A stretch of DNA of 64,000 nucleotides from contig JBNLAT010000001.1 of NCBI GenBank assembly GCA_050302275.1, positions 62,001-126,000 on the forward strand, written 5' to 3'. Origin of the DNA: JAPHTQ01 sp050302275. Its GTDB lineage: Bacteria; Pseudomonadota; Gammaproteobacteria; Thiohalomonadales; Thiohalomonadaceae. The translations under genes and the position numbers were made by a program. Positions 59,504 to 64,000 of this stretch are shown piece after piece. Within the stretch, counting starts at the first letter, position 1; every line of letters starts with the position of its first letter. Under the pieces are notes generated by a model. It had not been told where the DNA came from. It ran no database searches and worked only from the letters and a program-made list of their open reading frames with translations.

Positions 59504-59980
59504 TCAAAAAGGAGGCCAAAGGGCATAAAAACCTGTGTTGTAAAAGCTGTGCAGCAGGATAGACGGCCCAATGCGTCCATAACGATCTCGAAACAGGCCA
59601 AATAGCAGGGAGGGAAAGAACACCAGCCCAGCCCAAAGAAGAGAATGGTTATACAGATGAAGTGCGGCAAAAAGCATACTGGTGATCAAATTTGCGACAC
59701 TGATACCAGCCCAGCATAAGCGCCCCCACTCCAGCTGCGCGAATATCCGTTGAATTTTGCCGCGGAACAGCCACTCTTCCAGGATGGGATAACACAGCAG
59801 AAACAATAATATAGCCTGTGGTTGCCGCCAGAATTCGGCTCCGTGGACTGCTCTTGTCATGGATGCAAGAAACAACCAGAATAGCGGCCCGACGGCAACG
59901 GCAAAAAAGTACAGCGGGTCACGCTGTGGCGAGTGTTTCGCTGGATTTATCGTTGCAGTGTCGACGACAGACGACTGCAT
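59504..59980 (-). CDS. CPBP-family intramembrane protease, MrtJ-like
   Basis: A 158-residue protein with four or five membrane segments and all three CPBP (Abi/CAAX) motifs: E68-E69-x3-R73 (ILEEWLFRGK), F104-x3-H108 (LFAALHLYNH) and H144-x3-N148 (LLHSFYNTG). It follows the OmpA-type gene by one base. Two genes upstream encodes a protein ending in a JDVT-CTERM-like tail, and small CPBP proteases named MrtJ are associated with that tail, so it probably processes it. The link is inferred from position and family recall. Confidence 0.82.
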   Translation of the reverse strand: MQSSVVDTATINPAKHSPQRDPLYFFAVAVGPLFWLFLASMTRAVHGAEFWRQPQAILLFLLCYPILEEWLFRGKIQRIFAQLEWGRLCWAGISVANLITSMLFAALHLYNHSLLWAGLVFFPSLLFGLFRDRYGRIGPSILLHSFYNTGFYALWPPF

Positions 59981-59981
59981 G

Positions 59982-61094
59982 CTACATCACCTCATCCGAA
60001 GCTTCCGGTACAGCATCGTGCTCTATCGGAATAGGCGAGTCATCCTCAGTAAGATGCAACTCGACCCGGCGGTTAAACGCACGCCCTTCCACAGAGCCAT
60101 TATCGGCGATGGGATTTTCGGGCCCATATCCGCGGGCACTAAACATCTCCGCCGCAAGCCCCTGTTCAACCAGATAATCGCGTACCGCTTCTGCCCGTTG
60201 CTGTGACAGTGCAACATTGGCCGTCTGAGAACCACTGCTGTCGGTATAGCCAGCCACCTCCACCCGTAGCTCGGGATAGCGCATGAGGTTCGCCGCCACT
60301 TTATTGAGCACAGCGCGGGACTCCTCGTTCAACTCCGCCGAGTCACTGCCAAATTTGACCCCTTCAAGGACGATGGTTGGCATCAACTCACAACCTTGCG
60401 CGTCCACCTTCGTCCCGGCCACACTATCAGGACACTGGTCAAGCGCATCGGTAATACCATCGTTATCAGTATCAGGAGGTATGACCGGCACAGGCTCAGC
60501 TACAGACTCAATCACAGGTTCAGGTTCGGGCTCGGGCATCTGCTGCTTGTTGGCAAAGTTCCACACAAGCCCAACACTGAATAACTGTGAATCGGTATCA
60601 TACAGATCGAGGTCGAAGCGCAGGGCCCAATCTTTCTGGAATGATAGCAGAACACCACCGCCCAGTATGACTTGGCCACTATTGCGTTGGTCTATGGGAA
60701 TGCTGGATTTGGTATCCATGCTACCAAGTCCAGCACGCAGATATGTTGCCCAATTACGGTCCATTTGCGGACGCTGAAAATAGTACATACCGGAAATACC
60801 GTAGTCTCGGTATTCGACACTACCTGCGGGAAAGAGACCAGCCTTACCCAGATCAGCATAGTGACCTTCCACTGCCCAACTTTCGTTTAGATCGTACCCT
60901 AGGAAAATCTTGTATCCCGATCCCTGTGACTCATCGACACGAAATGTGGTGCCGCTAGTGTCAGGGTCGAGTCGCGATAGACCCAGACCAAATCCTCCGT
61001 ACCAGCCTGGCGCCGTATCCTGTGCCATTGAAACAGTAACCATTCCAGAAAACAGTGTGAGACCTGTTGCCATCAAAACACTACGCAACCTCAT
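59982..61094 (-). CDS. outer-membrane beta-barrel protein with OmpA domain
   Basis: A 370-residue protein with a signal peptide (cut near residue 24, MAQDTAPGW), an eight-strand-type barrel (about residues 28-180, WYGGFGLGLSRLD to LFSVGLVWNF), a Glu/Pro-rich spacer, one TSP3 calcium repeat (PDTDNDGITDALDQCPDSVA) and a C-terminal OmpA peptidoglycan-binding domain (VEVAGYTDSSGSQTANVALS, then QQRAEAVRDYL). It follows the TSP3-repeat gene by five bases and precedes the protease, so the three form one operon. It may help hold or display the long protein. Confidence 0.9.
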   Translation of the reverse strand: MRLRSVLMATGLTLFSGMVTVSMAQDTAPGWYGGFGLGLSRLDPDTSGTTFRVDESQGSGYKIFLGYDLNESWAVEGHYADLGKAGLFPAGSVEYRDYGISGMYYFQRPQMDRNWATYLRAGLGSMDTKSSIPIDQRNSGQVILGGGVLLSFQKDWALRFDLDLYDTDSQLFSVGLVWNFANKQQMPEPEPEPVIESVAEPVPVIPPDTDNDGITDALDQCPDSVAGTKVDAQGCELMPTIVLEGVKFGSDSAELNEESRAVLNKVAANLMRYPELRVEVAGYTDSSGSQTANVALSQQRAEAVRDYLVEQGLAAEMFSARGYGPENPIADNGSVEGRAFNRRVELHLTEDDSPIPIEHDAVPEASDEVM

Positions 61095-61099
61095 TTACC

Positions 61100-64000
61100 T
61101 TACTCCCTGTGACTGGCACGACGACTACGCGAGTAATCGTAAACAACGAAACCAAGCGACAACAACAGAAGCAGCAACAGTACCGGATCAAACGCAGCAT
61201 TGGATGCAACACTACAGCCACCAATCCCCTGCAAACCTGTACCAACCGCCTTTTCAGTAGCAACGTCTGACTGATAATCAGGCACACCATCATTATCCCT
61301 GTCCAGATTGGTGGGTGGATTAGCTTCGACACTGTCATCGCGTCCATTACTATTACTGTCGACAAAGTTATCCACCTTACCGTCACCATCGCCATCATGT
61401 CCGCCGGATTCGATCAGGTCACTCATACCGTCACCGTCGGAATCAAGATCGCGCAAATCCGGGATACCATCATTGTCGGTATCGACAAGTGAGCCACCCG
61501 TAGCGGCAATGCCATCGTCAAAACCATCGCCATTGAGATCGGTGACGGTATCTATCAAACCGTCCCTGTTAGTATCGGTACCACCGTTTTCGAGTACGTC
61601 ATCCAGACCATCGTTGTCACTATCCAGATCACGTAAGTCCGGAATACCGTCACCATCGGTATCAACCAGATCGCTCGACGAGCCACCGGCATACCCCGAG
61701 ACGTTCACCACCGGAACACCCGTACCGATCACACCATCGCCATCCGGGTCGCTATGTCCAGCTTCAACTACATCAGGAATACCATCGTTGTCACTATCAC
61801 GGTCACGGAAATCGGCGATACCATCACCATCAGTATCGACTGGAACACCGGAGTTGTAGTTAACAATCCCGCTCTCGGCGCTGGTTTCAACCGCATCGGC
61901 GATACCGTTTGCGCCGACCGTGTAACCAGCGTCGATCTGGCCATCGTCATTACTATCCAGTATGGCCGGGTTGGCAGCACCGGATTCCGCAAGGTCAAAC
62001 ACACCATCGTTATCGCTATCCAGGTCGAAGCTGTCGGCCACTCCATCACCGTCTGTATCGACAACACCATCCCCTTCGAGGGTATCCGGAATACCGTCGT
62101 TGTCATCATCCAAATCGATCTGGTCCGAGACCCCGTCGCCATCGGCATCGGCACCGTCCAGGTAATCCAGCAGGCCATCACCGTCGGTGTCAGGCAAGGG
62201 TAGCGGTGAGGCGGCAATAGCATCGTCATAGCCGTCACCATTAGCATCGATGAAACCATCGACAAGACCATTGGCATCGGTATCGGTACCGCCACCTTCA
62301 ACCAGGTCATAGTCGCCGTCACCATCCGCATCAAGATCACGGAAGTTGGCAGTTCCATCCGAGTCAGTATCCAGTGCTGCCAGAATGGTACCGGTCAGAC
62401 CGCTGGCATCGACACTCGGTGCACCGCTACCCATGATGCCATCACCATCGGGATCGGTTCCGCCTGACTCCTTCACATCGGGAATACCGTCATTGTCGCT
62501 GTCCAGATCACGAAAGTCGTCTACACCGTCACTATCTGTATCGGCGATGGTGTAATTCAGCACGCCGCCGTCAGCGCTCGTTTCAACGCTATCTGCCAGA
62601 CCATTGCTACCGAAACCAGCATCAATCATCCCATCATCGTTACTATCAATACTGTCTGGTGAGGCAATACCGGATTCTGTCACGTCGTACAGTCCATCAT
62701 TGTCGCTATCCAGATCCAGATTGTCCGCAACGCCGTCACTGTCTGTGTCGGCAGGCGTATAGTTCAGCGTACCGCTATCAACGGTAGTTTCAATTGCATC
62801 GGCCAGGCCATTCGTTCCGACAGCCGTGTCGATACGATTATCAGCATTGGTATCAACTGTCGAGACATTGGCAATGCCTGACTCGATAAGATCTGGAATA
62901 CCGTCGTTGTCCCGATCCAGATCAAGGAAGTCACTTACACCATCACCATCGGTATCGACATTACCTTCGTCGCTATCAAGCAAGCCATCATTGTCCGAAT
63001 CAATATCCAGCTTGTTGACGATACCGTCACCATCGCTGTCACCACTACCCTCATCCGGATCGTTGATACCATCGCCATCAACATCCGGTATGGAAGTGTT
63101 GTCATAGGGATCGGTACCAGCAGCCAGTTCGTCAGCATCAGGCGCGCCGTCATTATCTGAATCAGTATCAAGATAATTCAGCGTGCCGTCACTATCGGTA
63201 TCAGCGACACCCTCGGTTATATCGGGAATACCGTCATTGTCCGAGTCGGTATCTCGGAAGTCATAGATACCATCGCTATCACTGTCTATCGCACCCTCAT
63301 CCGTATCCGGAATGCCATCGTTATCGGAGTCAGTATCCTGAAAATCTGGTGTGCCATCGCTATCTGCATCAGGTAATACGGATTCCACAATACCGTCAGC
63401 ATCCGCGTCGGTACCTGCGGTTTGGTCCGCATCATAAGCATCATCGATACCATCAACATCGGTATCGACACCGCTGGAGTCTCCCTCGATAAAGTCGGAA
63501 ATACCGTCACCATCCGAATCAAGATCACGGAAGTCGAGCGTAGTGTCGCTATCGGTATCACCGCCCCCTTCCAGCACATCCGGTATACCGTCGTTGTCGG
63601 TATCCGGATCGGAAGAGTCCGGAATCCCATCACCATCAGTATCAGCAGTGCCTTCAGTACTATCAGCGATACAATCGTTATCCTGATCGTTAGGATCAGC
63701 GTTAATCGTAATATTGGCTGAAGCACTGGCAGTATTATTGTCCTGAGTCAGTACTGACACATCGAGATTACGTGCCGTCATCCCGAGCGGACAACTACTG
63801 TTAAAGGTCACCTGAGAGGCAATTGTCTGTACTGTTGAGTCGGCAACCCCGGTAGATGAAACCAGGCGAATATCATCCACAAACAAATTGGAACCCACAT
63901 ACAGTCCACCAGAATAATCATAGGTACCACCAACAAACTGAAAACGGTAATCACCTGCTGTGAGCCCTGTTTTTGTGATGGTAACGTAACCAGCGGTATC
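61100..64000 (-). CDS. very long Asp-rich TSP3-repeat surface protein with JDVT-CTERM-like tail (5' end missing)
   Basis: At least 966 residues are visible and the frame stays open to the right edge. The first part (GDYRFQFVGGTYDYSGGLYV, then NLFVDDIRLVSST) looks like a beta-sandwich domain. Residues after about 120 are dozens of DTDGDGIPDxxDxDSDNDGI repeats, TSP3-type calcium-binding units, also with recurrent ESG/EGG loops and VLNYTIADTDSDG-type blocks. The C-terminus reads GLQGIGGCSVASNAAFDPVL, an all-Leu-type helix and an Arg-rich end (YDYSRSRRASHRE), the Cys-hydrophobic-basic layout of a JDVT-CTERM sorting signal. It is probably a processed, surface-displayed, calcium-stiffened adhesin or spacer protein. 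Confidence 0.88.
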   Translation of the reverse strand, partial: DTAGYVTITKTGLTAGDYRFQFVGGTYDYSGGLYVGSNLFVDDIRLVSSTGVADSTVQTIASQVTFNSSCPLGMTARNLDVSVLTQDNNTASASANITINADPNDQDNDCIADSTEGTADTDGDGIPDSSDPDTDNDGIPDVLEGGGDTDSDTTLDFRDLDSDGDGISDFIEGDSSGVDTDVDGIDDAYDADQTAGTDADADGIVESVLPDADSDGTPDFQDTDSDNDGIPDTDEGAIDSDSDGIYDFRDTDSDNDGIPDITEGVADTDSDGTLNYLDTDSDNDGAPDADELAAGTDPYDNTSIPDVDGDGINDPDEGSGDSDGDGIVNKLDIDSDNDGLLDSDEGNVDTDGDGVSDFLDLDRDNDGIPDLIESGIANVSTVDTNADNRIDTAVGTNGLADAIETTVDSGTLNYTPADTDSDGVADNLDLDSDNDGLYDVTESGIASPDSIDSNDDGMIDAGFGSNGLADSVETSADGGVLNYTIADTDSDGVDDFRDLDSDNDGIPDVKESGGTDPDGDGIMGSGAPSVDASGLTGTILAALDTDSDGTANFRDLDADGDGDYDLVEGGGTDTDANGLVDGFIDANGDGYDDAIAASPLPLPDTDGDGLLDYLDGADADGDGVSDQIDLDDDNDGIPDTLEGDGVVDTDGDGVADSFDLDSDNDGVFDLAESGAANPAILDSNDDGQIDAGYTVGANGIADAVETSAESGIVNYNSGVPVDTDGDGIADFRDRDSDNDGIPDVVEAGHSDPDGDGVIGTGVPVVNVSGYAGGSSSDLVDTDGDGIPDLRDLDSDNDGLDDVLENGGTDTNRDGLIDTVTDLNGDGFDDGIAATGGSLVDTDNDGIPDLRDLDSDGDGMSDLIESGGHDGDGDGKVDNFVDSNSNGRDDSVEANPPTNLDRDNDGVPDYQSDVATEKAVGTGLQGIGGCSVASNAAFDPVLLLLLLLSLGFVVYDYSRSRRASHRE

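Noticed and set aside
61754..62203. Several 60-180-codon plus-strand frames under the TSP3 region
   Set aside because: They are by-products of the periodic GAT/GAC-rich repeats on the minus strand.

Overview
The window comes from a gammaproteobacterial chromosome. Evidence for this is the Pseudomonas/Vibrio-style order of the flagellar and chemotaxis genes (fliLMNOPQR-flhBA-flhF-fleN-fliA-cheYZAB-motCD-parC-parP-cheW), prmB near aroC, an ffs-dnaX-ybaB-recR block, CysB and CheZ. Several sulfur genes (APS reductase, sulfite reductase, paired YeeE/YedE permeases, two exported rhodaneses) fit a sulfur-metabolising, motile, quorum-sensing bacterium, perhaps in or near Chromatiales/Sedimenticolaceae; that placement is an inference.

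Layout. 1-3.9 kb: the end of a leucine operon (Tam-like methyltransferase, leuC, partial leuD) with a divergent LysR regulator. 3.9-9.3 kb: cysB, a TauE/SafE permease, a large sulfite reductase fused to a TusA-like domain, and cysH, closed by a strong terminator. 9.3-13 kb: a luxR-luxI pair with an unknown downstream ORF, a polytopic membrane protein and a phosphopantetheinyl transferase. 13-19 kb: MFS transporter, aroC, hemN, prmB, mogA. 19-21.6 kb: the three AmmeMemoRadiSam genes. 21.8-24.2 kb: a membrane-anchored pentapeptide-repeat protein, fliK and a stand-alone FlhB C-domain protein. 24.4-30 kb: a sulfur-compound locus with two half-size YeeE/YedE permeases, a secreted protein made of seven Cys-containing decapeptides, an unknown protein, a double rhodanese, a chemoreceptor and a second rhodanese. 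30.2-49.3 kb: one long flagellar/chemotaxis block read leftwards from a good sigma-54 promoter ahead of fliL. 49.4-57.5 kb: orn, an M48 protease, cytochrome c, a pterin dehydratase, rsgA, motAB, an HDOD-GAF protein, recR and ybaB. 57.6-64 kb: dnaX, the SRP RNA gene, an intramembrane protease, an OmpA-type protein and a very long Asp-rich TSP3-repeat protein that runs off the right edge and ends in a JDVT-CTERM-like sorting tail.

The most unusual items are the RGENPCAPAS repeat protein inside the sulfur operon; the self-contained protein-sorting cassette at the right end (glutamic intramembrane protease plus a substrate with a Cys-hydrophobic-Arg tail); the sulfite reductase with two complete siroheme/4Fe-4S cysteine motifs and a C-terminal TusA-like domain; and a family of three hairpin-rich intergenic repeats, two of which show compensatory base changes. 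No tRNA, rRNA, insertion sequence or CRISPR array was seen.
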